Shown piece after piece: positions 24,615 through 32,812 of a DNA stretch of 32,915 nt (within the stretch, counting starts at the first letter, position 1; every line of letters starts with the position of its first letter). The notes below the pieces were generated by a model. That model ran no database searches, was not told where the DNA came from, and saw nothing but the letters and a program-made list of their open reading frames with translations. Origin of the DNA: Bacteroides caecigallinarum (lineage in GTDB: Bacteria; Bacteroidota; Bacteroidia; Bacteroidales; Bacteroidaceae); NCBI RefSeq assembly GCF_021531075.1, contig NZ_JADYTJ010000040.1:1-32915 (forward strand), given 5' to 3'. The position numbers were made by a program, and so were the translations under genes.

Positions 24615-25844
24615 TTATTCCTCCATTATGTTGAAACCTGCCTTGGTCAAATCATTCCAGAATCCGGGATAGGATTTTGATACCACTTGCGGATTGTTTA
24701 TTCTGATTTCCATCAGCTTCAGTGCTGCAGGTGCAAATGCCATTGCCATTCTGTGGTCTTCGTATGTGTCTATGGCTGGGTTTGCGTCACCTTCGCATCT
24801 TTCTCCGTCCCATGACAATATAGAACCATTACTTTCCGATATTACGTATCCCAGTTTCTTCATCTCGTTTATAAGTGCAGCCATGCGGTCTGTCTCTTTT
24901 ATCTTGAGACTTTGCAGACCACTGAAGCGGAACGGTATTCCCATCATGCAACAGGTCACTACGAATGTCTGTGCCAAATCCGGCTGGTTTACGAAATCGT
25001 ATTCCATTCTGTCGGTAACCTTTCCGCTTTTTGTCAGAACTACATTCTTGTCTCCATATTCTGTTGTTACACCCAGTTGCTCAAACAGTTCAGCTACTTT
25101 TGAGTCTCCTTGGAAACTCTTTTCGAAAAGTCCCGGAAGTTCCACACGGGCGTTTTCCGACAAGGCTGTCATTTCGTACCAGTAAGAAGCAGCACTCCAG
25201 TCGCTTTCCACGTAGTATGGAGTAGGTTTGTAAGTTTCGTTGCTTATGCTTATGGTATTTTCATCAGTCCATACTGCATTAGCTCCGAATTCTTTCATTA
25301 TCTGTATTGTAAGATTGATATATGGCTTTGAAACGATGTTGCCGGTCAGATTAAGAGTAAGTCCGTTTTTAAGAGTAGGACCTATCATCATAAGAGCTGA
25401 TATGTATTGCGAACTTATATCCCCAGGCAGTGAGATAACATTCCCGCTAAGTTCTTTTCCTATGATTTTCAGTGGAGGAAAACCTTCTTTTTCTGTATAT
25501 TCAATGTCTGCACCGAGGCATCTCAAAGCATCCACCAGAATTTTAATCGGGCGTTGTCTCATTCTTTCGGTTCCAGTAATGATATGTTCGCCTTCTGTAA
25601 CCGAAAGATATGCGGTTAGAAATCTCATGGCTGTACCTGCTGCCATGATGTCTATGGTGTCGGTCATTTCACTTAGTGCGCGCACCATCACGAAGGTGTC
25701 GTCGCATTCGGACAAATTCTCTATTTTCCCGTCATTTTTTGACAGTGCTTTTATGATAAGAGCCCTGTTACATATACTCTTTGACGATGGTAAAAGTATG
25801 TTTGTATTTATATTTTTAGGTGCTGAAACTTTTATTCTACCCAT
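24615..25844 (-). CDS. aroA: 3-phosphoshikimate 1-carboxyvinyltransferase (EPSP synthase)
   Basis: AroA joins phosphoenolpyruvate to shikimate-3-phosphate in aromatic amino-acid synthesis. Counting from the ATG at 25844 (409 residues), the substrate-binding PSSKSICNRAL gives K22, S23 and R27. The phosphoenolpyruvate loop AAGTAMRFLTAYLS follows, then MRQRPI, SSQYISALM, the catalytic region NQPDLAQTFVV, KIKETDRM, and near the end TYEDHRMAM. The usual Pro after the TAMR arginine is Phe here. The start was set at 25844 because an upstream ATG at 25877 lies inside the -7 promoter element. The gene heads a minus-strand group that continues into the small Cys-containing membrane protein gene. Confidence 0.95.
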   Translation of the reverse strand: MGRIKVSAPKNINTNILLPSSKSICNRALIIKALSKNDGKIENLSECDDTFVMVRALSEMTDTIDIMAAGTAMRFLTAYLSVTEGEHIITGTERMRQRPIKILVDALRCLGADIEYTEKEGFPPLKIIGKELSGNVISLPGDISSQYISALMMIGPTLKNGLTLNLTGNIVSKPYINLTIQIMKEFGANAVWTDENTISISNETYKPTPYYVESDWSAASYWYEMTALSENARVELPGLFEKSFQGDSKVAELFEQLGVTTEYGDKNVVLTKSGKVTDRMEYDFVNQPDLAQTFVVTCCMMGIPFRFSGLQSLKIKETDRMAALINEMKKLGYVISESNGSILSWDGERCEGDANPAIDTYEDHRMAMAFAPAALKLMEIRINNPQVVSKSYPGFWNDLTKAGFNIMEE

Positions 25845-25874
25845 ATTGTAATCTTTCAGTGTTCGTTTAGATTG

Positions 25875-25882
25875 CAAAGATA
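25875..25882 (-). promoter_or_regulatory. -7 promoter element of aroA
   Basis: On the minus strand TATCTTTG (25882-25875) matches TAnnTTTG, giving a predicted leader of about 25 bases before the aroA ATG at 25844. No TTTG-like -33 element is clear. The element overlaps the 25877 ATG and so argues against that start. Confidence 0.6.
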
Positions 25883-25930
25883 ATGTATTTATTTGTTTTT
25901 TTGATGTAATATAGTTTCATATAATCTTTT

Positions 25931-25938
25931 TATATTTG
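25931..25938 (+). promoter_or_regulatory. -7 promoter element upstream of the aldo-keto reductase stump
   Basis: TATATTTG at 25931-25938 is a full match to TAnnTTTG, 38 bases before the ATG at 25977. It suggests the ancestral gene, divergent from aroA, kept its promoter after losing most of its coding sequence. Confidence 0.45.
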
Positions 25939-25976
25939 TAATTATAGTAAGTTAAATACATAAAAGAAGTATAATT

Positions 25977-26096
25977 ATGATAGAACCGATATATTCTGCA
26001 TCTCCCGACAGATATGACGGGAAGATGAAATATCGCCGATGCGGTAAGAGCGGAATTCTTCTGCTTATTTTCTGTAAACGACACTGTCGTTTATAA
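25977..26096 (+). pseudogene. 5' remnant of an aldo-keto reductase gene (YghZ/GpR-like)
   Basis: An ATG at 25977 opens a 39-codon frame whose first 29 residues (about MIEPIYSASPDRYDGKMKYR then RCGKSGILL) match the N-terminus of L-glyceraldehyde-3-phosphate reductases of the aldo-keto reductase family. E. coli YghZ has NPERY and RYCGKSGL at the same places. After about base 26063 the similarity ends abruptly; the remaining codons read into the 21-bp repeat array, with a stop at 26094-26096. Over 300 residues of the enzyme, including the catalytic Tyr and Lys, are missing. A promoter-like element is retained. It is best read as a truncated gene whose body was deleted or displaced. Confidence 0.7.
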
Positions 26097-26162
26097 AAAT
26101 ACAACTTGTGTTTATACAAACCACACTGTGATTTATAAAAACACAAGTTATATTCATATAAT
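26079..26162. repeat. Four tandem 21-bp units of alternating palindromes
   Basis: Units lie at 26079-26099, 26100-26120, 26121-26141 and 26142-26162. Each has an 11-base odd palindrome (CGACACTGTCG in unit 1, TACAACTTGTG in unit 2, CCACACTGTGA in unit 3, a decayed form in unit 4). A 10-base AT block then contains or resembles the palindrome TTTATAAA. Units 1 and 3 differ at three positions, of which two (positions 2 and 10) compensate each other within the palindrome. A further partial unit may precede at 26064-26078. It lies between the aldo-keto reductase stump and the 3' end of xusC. The rest of the gap (26163-26207) shows nothing. Confidence 0.8.
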
Positions 26163-26207
26163 ATGTAAGCTCGTTACGAACTATCAGATATGTTGTTTGG
26201 AGTTTTG

Positions 26208-27326
26208 TTATCTCATCTTCTTTTTTAGCCAAAGATAATATCCCGTAAGTGGGAGAGTGGCACCTATCAGTGCTGCCAGGAAGTAAAGGACTTTGGTTAC
26301 AGGACCGCCCCATGTTCCTACGTGTAGCGAATATATCAGTCCTCTGAGGTTCTGTCTCACACTGTGATTCTCGAATTTCCTGATTTCGGTTATTTTGCCG
26401 GTTTTGGGGTTGAACTTTACATTGTCCGACTTACTCCTGTATCCGTATTTGTTCAATGATACGGTTGCTTCGTTTTTGCTCAGTTTGATATAGTTATATT
26501 CGGGATATAGATCTTGTATCTCCTTCAAGGCTGCATCGTATGCTATGCTTGTTTCCTGTCGGCGTTCTGTCTTGCCGTTCTCTTTTTTCTCATCATTTCC
26601 ATGTCCGTGAGCGTGTCCGGCTTGTTGATTCTGTGGTTGAGGCTCGGCTCCAAGGAGTGAGTACGCGGCTTCCCTATACCATCCGAATGACCATGTAGGT
26701 CCGGTCAGTGCCATAATCAGTAGGAATATTGTGGCATAGAAACCGAGTGCTACGTGCGAATCGTACATCAGTCGTCTTGTACCTTTGCCGCAAGCCACTG
26801 TAAGCCTGTTCTTCAGAGCCTTACGGGTACGTGGAATCCATATCACCAGTCCGCTTATGAGGATTATTGTCATGGCTATTGTAGAAATACCCACTATAAG
26901 TTTACCGGTTGACATGCTGCCTTTACTCTTAGGAACATCAAGGAACCATCTGTGGAGTTTCCTCATTGTCTGAAAGAAAGGATATGATTTCGACCATCCT
27001 ATGCTTTCGCCGGTATAAGGATTGACGAACAGGACTTTTTTTCCTCCGTTGCTGAAACTTATCTGATATGTAGCATCTGTAGCTTTGGGTATGCTTACGG
27101 ATGAAATCTTCATTTCGCCGTGTCTGTCTTGTACGATATTTATGACTTCGGAAGGAGCAAGCCTTTCTTTTCCCTGAGGTGCTTCCACCTGATAAAGGTG
27201 CTTGTTCAGAGCCCGGGTGATATCTTGTTCGAATACCAGTGTGGCACCGGTGAAACATATCACAGTGATTATCAGCCCCAATGGGATAGAAAGCCAGAGA
27301 TGTATCTTATGTAATGTTTTCTTCAT
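26208..27326 (-). CDS. xusC: PepSY-associated inner-membrane protein XusC
   Basis: This 372-residue inner-membrane protein has the PepSY_TM architecture: an N-terminal helix from MKKTLHKIHLWLSIPLGL, a periplasmic PepSY-like stretch (VNPYTGESIGW), and a LHRWFLD segment with the conserved His. Two more helices follow, then a second periplasmic domain and a final helix pair ending in KKKMR. Such proteins are thought to reduce ferric siderophores or heme at the membrane using His-bound heme. An unusual His-rich loop (GHAHGHGND, about residues 235-245) may bind metal. It follows a TonB receptor and a DUF4374 lipoprotein gene, exactly the order of xusABC in Bacteroides thetaiotaomicron. A hairpin separates it from xusB. 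Confidence 0.87.
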   Translation of the reverse strand: MKKTLHKIHLWLSIPLGLIITVICFTGATLVFEQDITRALNKHLYQVEAPQGKERLAPSEVINIVQDRHGEMKISSVSIPKATDATYQISFSNGGKKVLFVNPYTGESIGWSKSYPFFQTMRKLHRWFLDVPKSKGSMSTGKLIVGISTIAMTIILISGLVIWIPRTRKALKNRLTVACGKGTRRLMYDSHVALGFYATIFLLIMALTGPTWSFGWYREAAYSLLGAEPQPQNQQAGHAHGHGNDEKKENGKTERRQETSIAYDAALKEIQDLYPEYNYIKLSKNEATVSLNKYGYRSKSDNVKFNPKTGKITEIRKFENHSVRQNLRGLIYSLHVGTWGGPVTKVLYFLAALIGATLPLTGYYLWLKKKMR

Positions 27327-27347
27327 TCTTATTTTTTTGTAATAAAA

Positions 27348-27378
27348 TATTATAGGAGATGGAAGACCTCCTATAATA
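27348..27378 (-). terminator. Hairpin with T-tail between xusB and xusC (attenuator)
   Basis: TATTATAGGAG at 27348-27358 pairs perfectly with 27368-27378, with a 9-base loop. On the minus strand it is followed by a T-rich tail. It lies about 10 bases after the xusB stop and 20 before the xusC start, so it may reduce xusC transcription relative to xusA and xusB. Confidence 0.7.
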
Positions 27379-27387
27379 CTATCAATG

Positions 27388-28800
27388 TTATTCCGTTACA
27401 TTAAGTTTTCCTACACCTGAAAGCTGAGTCGCCTCTACTGTAAGTCCTTTTGTCGCAACTCCTGTAGTAGGGTCTATCTTATAGATGGCAGGATATCCGG
27501 AAGTGGTAGTAACTGCTACATAAGCTTTTCCATTTTCTATGTATGGAGTGTTTCCGAATCCGCTTACGTCAGAAGGCATTCCTGATACGTAAGTAATCTT
27601 CTTGTCTTCTGCCTTGAAAATAGCAAGCTGGTTTGCTGTATATCCTGTTTCGGAGAATGGACGGTCGTACATTAGCAAAAGGAAATAATCGTCAGCAATA
27701 GGCCAACAGCGCATGAATGATTTTCCGTCAGTCTGTTCTTCGATGTTACAGTAGTAATCGTCAAAGCTTTCTGTTCCGGCAGGAATTCTCACAACTCCGG
27801 CAGGCAGTGTAGTCTGCTGGCGGCTGTCTTTCATCGTTTTGGCATAACTTGGTGAGAATACGTAAATATCACCGTTGCCTGCACTCCATACCATCTGATA
27901 GTACTGCGATTTCATTCTTCCGGCTGCATAGCTTATCTTGTCTGTCTTTATGATTTTCTTTTCTGTGAGAGTCTCGTCACTGAATATTGCTATGTGACAT
28001 TCATCCGGGTATTGGGTCCATTGCAGTTCATCTTTCTTGTATGAGCTGCTACCGCTACCGCCTTCTTCTGTCTTTATCAAATCCTCATTGCCTGGCAGAA
28101 CCCATCTCCCGTTTTCAAATTTGGTTCCGTACTGGCTCAATCCCATAGGTATGGCTGCCGAAAATATCTTGCCGTTATTTTCAAGAAGACCTGCTAAGGT
28201 AACATATTCTCCGTTTCCAAGGAAGTTTTCCGATAGATACTTTTCGTTTTGAGTATCGTTAGTTGTATAAACTTCTCCTGCGGCATCCAAATAAGAAATA
28301 AGGAATGATTTTGGAGTATATCCGTTATCATCGTTCCATTCTGTAGGTCCGTCGCCGGTAGAAGTAGTCATGATATACTTTCCGTATGTGCCAAAAGTAG
28401 TAAAACGTCTTATGGCAAATTCTCCGTTTCTCTTTTTAATATTATTGTTTGCGTCAAGGATGAATGATGTTGTGACTCCTGCATTACCTTGATTGTATGC
28501 CAGTCCGTAAAGATACTGGTTGTTATAGTATATCCACTGTGTAGCTCCGTCGTTAACAAGTCCGTTGTTTTTAGTTGAAACTGTTCCTTCGTCTAGCGAT
28601 GAGGCTGTAAGAAGTACGTTAGTGGTATTTCCGGATGCTGTGACCGATGCAGCTATTACATATTGACCTTTTTGGTCTGTATTGTTGTTATTATTGTTGT
28701 TGTCAACTGTCTCCTCGCTGCATGAAGTTGCAGATACTGCTACGCCAAGTAATATGGCCATGTTTCTGATAAGATTTCTTTTGCTCATTTTTTTACTCAT
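27388..28800 (-). CDS. xusB: DUF4374 surface lipoprotein XusB (siderophore-binding)
   Basis: The 470-residue product has a lipoprotein signal (SATSC, lipid Cys at 27 from the first Met; a second Met at 5 is an equally good start). A run of seven Asn serves as a flexible linker. A DUF4374 domain follows, with repeated strand blocks such as [21 protein letters not shown] and [17 protein letters not shown] that suggest a beta-propeller. In B. thetaiotaomicron the equivalent XusB is a surface protein that holds ferric enterobactin for uptake (established for that protein; inferred here). It lies 15 bases after the TonB receptor gene. Expression is expected to rise when iron is scarce. Confidence 0.87.
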   Translation of the reverse strand: MSKKMSKRNLIRNMAILLGVAVSATSCSEETVDNNNNNNNTDQKGQYVIAASVTASGNTTNVLLTASSLDEGTVSTKNNGLVNDGATQWIYYNNQYLYGLAYNQGNAGVTTSFILDANNNIKKRNGEFAIRRFTTFGTYGKYIMTTSTGDGPTEWNDDNGYTPKSFLISYLDAAGEVYTTNDTQNEKYLSENFLGNGEYVTLAGLLENNGKIFSAAIPMGLSQYGTKFENGRWVLPGNEDLIKTEEGGSGSSSYKKDELQWTQYPDECHIAIFSDETLTEKKIIKTDKISYAAGRMKSQYYQMVWSAGNGDIYVFSPSYAKTMKDSRQQTTLPAGVVRIPAGTESFDDYYCNIEEQTDGKSFMRCWPIADDYFLLLMYDRPFSETGYTANQLAIFKAEDKKITYVSGMPSDVSGFGNTPYIENGKAYVAVTTTSGYPAIYKIDPTTGVATKGLTVEATQLSGVGKLNVTE

Positions 28801-28815
28801 TTTAGATTGTATTTT

Positions 28816-31200
28816 TTATTTACCAAAATATACTCTTACTTTTCCGTAGAATGCTCTTCCTGCTTTCTGTAAACTAAAATTGTCGTACAGTTTTTCGTCT
28901 GTCAGATTACGGCATTCGAAGGAAATGTTATATCTTCCTTTCTTCATGCTGTACGAAAGACTGATGTTGTGTGAAAACTGGTTTGGAACAATGTAGTCGC
29001 TGCTTGAGCCTATCACCTGCGAGTAGTATGAAAAGCTGTGCAGATACTGGTTGTCGTATGTAAAGGTCAGCGTGTTGCCTTTCTCAAACAGGTTGTGCCA
29101 ATAAAGATTTATGTCCGAATCGGCAAACATGTAAGGTATGTTGGGCATACGTTCCTTATAAGCCAGATTAGGCTGATTTGTTCCTATTGCCATTTCCTGA
29201 TTGTCCCTCACGTCCATCCTTGTGAAGTTTCCGCCTATGCTCAGCCAGTTGCTGAAACCGTATCTAACCGAAGCATTTATTCCTTTGGTAAGGACCTTGC
29301 CATAGTTGATATATGTAGCAGCCATCTTACCGCCGCTAAGGTCGGCGATATTTCTCTGTATATAGTCTTTGGTATCGCGGTATATAAATCCTCCTTCCAG
29401 ATAAACACTATGTTTGCCGAAAGTCTTGTTATAGCTGATATTCAGATTTATGTTGTCACTGTTTTCCGGACGGATACTTATATCACCCATTTCTAAGTCT
29501 TCATCACCGAACATTTCCTCAATGGTAGGCAGACGATAGGCTTTTTCGTATGACAGTTTAATCTGCAATGCCGGTATTACGAAGAATGTACCTGCCGCTC
29601 CATATCCGGTTGAACTGACTTTCCTGTCTGTACGCACAAAGTCTGAATTATTAGCATCTGTGGCTTGCGGACCTGATACATATTGCAAATATTGTTTTGC
29701 AAAAGCTGAAAAGTTCCATCTTTCCGACATCATAAGTCTGTATGACAGTCCGCTGATGTTTTTCCTTGTACGTTTGTCTATAGGGTCGGTCTGTTCTTCT
29801 TTCGTTAGTAGAGAAGTGTTTTCGCGTCTGAATGCATTGAACACATTATTAAATGTAATGAAATGTGCCTTACCTATTCTGTAGTTCAGTGTTACTGTAT
29901 TGTTCCAGTTGTCATTATCTGCACGCGAATACTGATACGACTGTTCGCCACGGGTATTCATCAGTTTCTTGTCGCCTAGCCAGTTATATTCGTATGCTGC
30001 TGTGTCCACGTTATAAGTAGTATTCCTATTGTAGTTACCTGTTATCATCAGTTCAAGTCCTTTGACAATAAGGTCTCTTTTCCTGTATTCCACTGAAGGC
30101 ATAAGCGAATGTCCTTTTCTGTGCTTTTCGCCATAGACGATATTCTGACGTACACCAGTCTGTATGTCCTGATACATATTTGAATATGTAAATCCGAACA
30201 TCAGTCGGTCTGCCCATTTCTTATCTACTACACCAATTTTCCCGATTACAGCTTCATTGTGGTAGGTGTCATTGAATCTTTTTACTCTGCCTGTTCCTGC
30301 GTTGATGTTTCCGGTTTCAAAGTCTTTTATAGGACCATCTATATAATAATTGTTGTCCGAATAATTCTGAAAAGCATTTATCTCGTAGGTAAATCCGTTT
30401 TTCAAGGTCTGTCCGAAATGAATGTTTGATTTATGCGTGTTGAAAGAGCCGTATGAATACGAAGCATCAAGGAACCAGTTCTGTTTCTTCTTGTTCGTGA
30501 CAATATTGATAACTCCTCCTATAGCGTCTGAGCCGAAACCTACCGGGACCACACCTTTATATACCTCTATTCTTTCTGCAAAGTTTACTGGAATATTGTT
30601 TAGTCCGAAGGAACTTCCGACGCCTTCCTGCGGTACACCGTCAATGAAAACCTTCACGTGTTTTCCGCTGAACCCGTCGAGCATCAGCTGCATGTCCGAG
30701 CCCACTCCTCCCGACTCTCTGAGTTTCATACCAGGGGCTTTGGCGAGGGCATCACTCAGGCTTTTTGTACTGTTCTTCATCTCCTTTGTGTTAACGGCCA
30801 CAGCGTTGAATGCCGAACGTTTCAGACGACTTACACCATTTGAAACCACCACTACCTCGTCCAATTCTGTTACTGATTGTTTTAATGTTATTAAATGTCT
30901 TTTATTACTATGGCCGACATTGATTTTTTTCTCATAAGTCTCAAACCCTATGGCCGAGACTACAAGTGTGTATTCTCCGGCCGGAGCATTGAGCCTGTAT
31001 TCACCCTTTTCGTCAGTCGTACATCCGAAGTTGGTGTTCTTCAGGTAGACGGTTGCAAAATCCACAGGACTTTTGTCTGTCGATTTTACTATACCGGATA
31101 GAATAACCTTCTGTACTTCCGCTTTGACTGTCACGCATAATGTCATTGCTGCAAAAAGAAATACAAATTTTAAATACTGACTCCACAGCGTTTTGCTCAT
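28816..31200 (-). CDS. xusA: TonB-dependent outer-membrane receptor XusA
   Basis: The 794-residue receptor begins with a signal peptide (about 1-28) and a carboxypeptidase-regulatory-like domain (GIVKSTDKSPVDFATVYLKN to SAIGFETYEKKI, about 35-110) typical of Bacteroidetes receptors. A TonB box-like stretch (DEVVVVSN) and a plug domain come next (SLSDALAKAPGMKLRESGG, VFIDGVPQEG, RIEVYKGVVPVGFGSDAIGGVINIVT). The rest is a beta-barrel ending in KVRVYFGK. Length is typical. With xusB and xusC after it, it should import ferric siderophores such as enterobactin made by other bacteria. It has a good promoter and possible operator repeats upstream, and diverges from the CBS-domain gene. Confidence 0.9.
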   Translation of the reverse strand: MSKTLWSQYLKFVFLFAAMTLCVTVKAEVQKVILSGIVKSTDKSPVDFATVYLKNTNFGCTTDEKGEYRLNAPAGEYTLVVSAIGFETYEKKINVGHSNKRHLITLKQSVTELDEVVVVSNGVSRLKRSAFNAVAVNTKEMKNSTKSLSDALAKAPGMKLRESGGVGSDMQLMLDGFSGKHVKVFIDGVPQEGVGSSFGLNNIPVNFAERIEVYKGVVPVGFGSDAIGGVINIVTNKKKQNWFLDASYSYGSFNTHKSNIHFGQTLKNGFTYEINAFQNYSDNNYYIDGPIKDFETGNINAGTGRVKRFNDTYHNEAVIGKIGVVDKKWADRLMFGFTYSNMYQDIQTGVRQNIVYGEKHRKGHSLMPSVEYRKRDLIVKGLELMITGNYNRNTTYNVDTAAYEYNWLGDKKLMNTRGEQSYQYSRADNDNWNNTVTLNYRIGKAHFITFNNVFNAFRRENTSLLTKEEQTDPIDKRTRKNISGLSYRLMMSERWNFSAFAKQYLQYVSGPQATDANNSDFVRTDRKVSSTGYGAAGTFFVIPALQIKLSYEKAYRLPTIEEMFGDEDLEMGDISIRPENSDNINLNISYNKTFGKHSVYLEGGFIYRDTKDYIQRNIADLSGGKMAATYINYGKVLTKGINASVRYGFSNWLSIGGNFTRMDVRDNQEMAIGTNQPNLAYKERMPNIPYMFADSDINLYWHNLFEKGNTLTFTYDNQYLHSFSYYSQVIGSSSDYIVPNQFSHNISLSYSMKKGRYNISFECRNLTDEKLYDNFSLQKAGRAFYGKVRVYFGK

Positions 31201-31247
31201 AAACTAATACCTTATAAATATATTTTCTAATCTTTTAATTCCGGATG

Positions 31248-31279
31248 CAAAGTTACTGCCATAAGGTCTTTGCCACAAT
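31248..31279 (-). promoter_or_regulatory. Promoter of the xusABC operon
   Basis: On the minus strand there is ATTG (31279-31276), a 20-base spacer, then TAACTTTG (31255-31248), a full match to the -7 consensus. The predicted leader before xusA is about 40 bases. Confidence 0.65.
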
Positions 31280-31283
31280 CGCA

Positions 31284-31348
31284 ATTTTTAGGTATATTTC
31301 ATACTGTTTTTTATGGCACTACTAATCATTTTTAGGTATTGCCTAAAA
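31284..31348. promoter_or_regulatory. Paired 12-bp direct repeats and dyad upstream of the xusA promoter
   Basis: ATTTTTAGGTAT occurs twice, at 31284-31295 and 31328-31339, 44 bases apart start to start. The far copy is part of an inverted repeat, TTTTAGG (31330-31336) with CCTAAAA (31342-31348). Both copies lie just upstream of the xusA -33 element, where an activator or repressor would bind. The regulator is unknown. Confidence 0.5.
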
Positions 31349-31419
31349 TGAGTGATAAACAGATTGTTAAAACTTTCTAATAGAATGTTATTAATTCGTG
31401 TTGAGCGTGAACAATCTAT

Positions 31420-31427
31420 TATTTTTG
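31420..31427 (+). promoter_or_regulatory. -7 promoter element of the CBS-domain gene
   Basis: TATTTTTG at 31420-31427 matches TAnnTTTG and lies 24 bases before the ATG at 31452. Candidate -33 elements are weak (TTCG at 31395-31398, 21 bases upstream). It lies downstream of an in-frame alternative start at 31398, which is therefore unlikely. Confidence 0.5.
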
Positions 31428-31451
31428 CTGTTGAAAACATTTAATATATAT

Positions 31452-32729
31452 ATGAACGAAATTTTTATTATCATCGGGTTGATATTGCTTAATGGAGTTT
31501 TCGCAATGTCCGAGGTGGCACTCATATCAGCCCGTAAATCACGTCTTTCCGCTGACGCTAAAAACGGAAACAAATCGGCAAAAACAGCTTTAAAACTCGC
31601 AAATGAACCGGACAGGTTCCTTTCTACCGTACAGATTGGTATTACTCTTATCGGAATCCTTACCGGTATCTATTCCGGAAATCAGATTGCAGTCGATCTT
31701 ACAGAAGCTATGAAATCATGGGGAGTATCTTCTACATACGCCTTCGGTTTGGCTCAGGGTGTTATCGTTGTAGTGGTTACATATCTTACTATTATATTCG
31801 GTGAACTTGTTCCTAAGCGTATAGGTATGAGTATGGCTGAAAAGGCTGCAAAAGTAATGGCACAGCCGATGAACATACTTTCGGTAATTGCACTTCCTTT
31901 CGTTTGGTTGCTCGCAAAAAGCACTGAGGTTATCTTCAATCTTCTTGGCGTAAAAGAGGAGGATAATAAGGTGACTGAAGAAGAAATCAAGTCTATAATA
32001 AAAGAAGGAGCCGAAGACGGCGAAGTACAGCCAGTGGAGCAGGATATCATGCAGAGGGTATTCCTTTTGGGCGATTTGAAAGTCAGTTCTATTATGACTC
32101 ATAAGTCGGATATCGTATGGCTGGACACAGATATGACTGTAGATGATGTGAAAAGCATTGTTAGCGACAATCTTTATGAATTTTACCCTATTGCCGACGG
32201 AGATTTGGATCATGTTAAGGGTGTTATCCACCTGAAAGACCTTGTGCTGCATCTGCATGAAGATGATTTTAATCTTGTAGCATTGACTCAGGATGCTGTG
32301 TTCTTCCATGAGAATATGAATGTATACAAGGTGTTGGAACAGATGAAGATGAAGAAGATCAGCCGTGCCCTTGTATGCGATGAATTCGGTGCCTGTACCG
32401 GTATAATTACCTTGAAAGATATACTTGAAGGACTGGTAGGATCTGTGGATGATGCAGATGATGAACCAGATATTATAAAGAGGGTAAATAATGACGGATG
32501 GCTGGTTGACGGACAGTGCCCTATGTACGATTTCCTTAATTATTTCAACCGTCCGGAATTGTTTGAAGTTTCGGATTTCCATACGCTTGGTGGTCTTATT
32601 CTTCAGCATCTTCAGCATGTACCTCAGAGTGGGGAGACCATGCAGTGGAATGGATTTAATTTCGAAGTAGTAGATATGGATGGAGCAAGAATTGATAAGG
32701 TCCTTGTAACTCAGGTAAAGATGGATTGA
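31452..32729 (+). CDS. CNNM/HlyC-CorC family membrane protein with CBS domains
   Basis: The 425-residue product has an N-terminal DUF21 (CNNM) membrane domain with about four helices, including IGLILLNGVFAMSEVAL, QIGITLIGILTGIYSG and the family motif FGELVPKR. A CBS-domain pair follows (about residues 200-325; MTHKSDIVWLD and the ITLKDILEGLVG end), then a CorC_HlyC C-terminal domain (GWLVDGQCPMYDFL to GFNFEVVDMDGARIDKVLV). Family members are often called hemolysins, but better-studied ones export Mg2+ or influence divalent-cation balance; that role is the likely one here. The ATG at 31452 was chosen because the promoter element sits just upstream. It diverges from the xusA operon. Confidence 0.92.
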   Translation: MNEIFIIIGLILLNGVFAMSEVALISARKSRLSADAKNGNKSAKTALKLANEPDRFLSTVQIGITLIGILTGIYSGNQIAVDLTEAMKSWGVSSTYAFGLAQGVIVVVVTYLTIIFGELVPKRIGMSMAEKAAKVMAQPMNILSVIALPFVWLLAKSTEVIFNLLGVKEEDNKVTEEEIKSIIKEGAEDGEVQPVEQDIMQRVFLLGDLKVSSIMTHKSDIVWLDTDMTVDDVKSIVSDNLYEFYPIADGDLDHVKGVIHLKDLVLHLHEDDFNLVALTQDAVFFHENMNVYKVLEQMKMKKISRALVCDEFGACTGIITLKDILEGLVGSVDDADDEPDIIKRVNNDGWLVDGQCPMYDFLNYFNRPELFEVSDFHTLGGLILQHLQHVPQSGETMQWNGFNFEVVDMDGARIDKVLVTQVKMD

Positions 32730-32812
32730 TAATTTGTTCTACCTCAAAATTCGGATGGATTATGTTGACGTATGCTACATTTTAATTCTTAAGTAACTAT
32801 TCAAAATTAATT

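Noticed and set aside
26079-26162. CRISPR array
   Set aside because: The 21-bp units are directly abutting, have no unique spacers, and no cas genes are near.
31716-32618. 300-codon minus-strand open frame within the CBS-domain gene
   Set aside because: Fully antisense to a well-conserved gene, with no promoter and no domain pattern.
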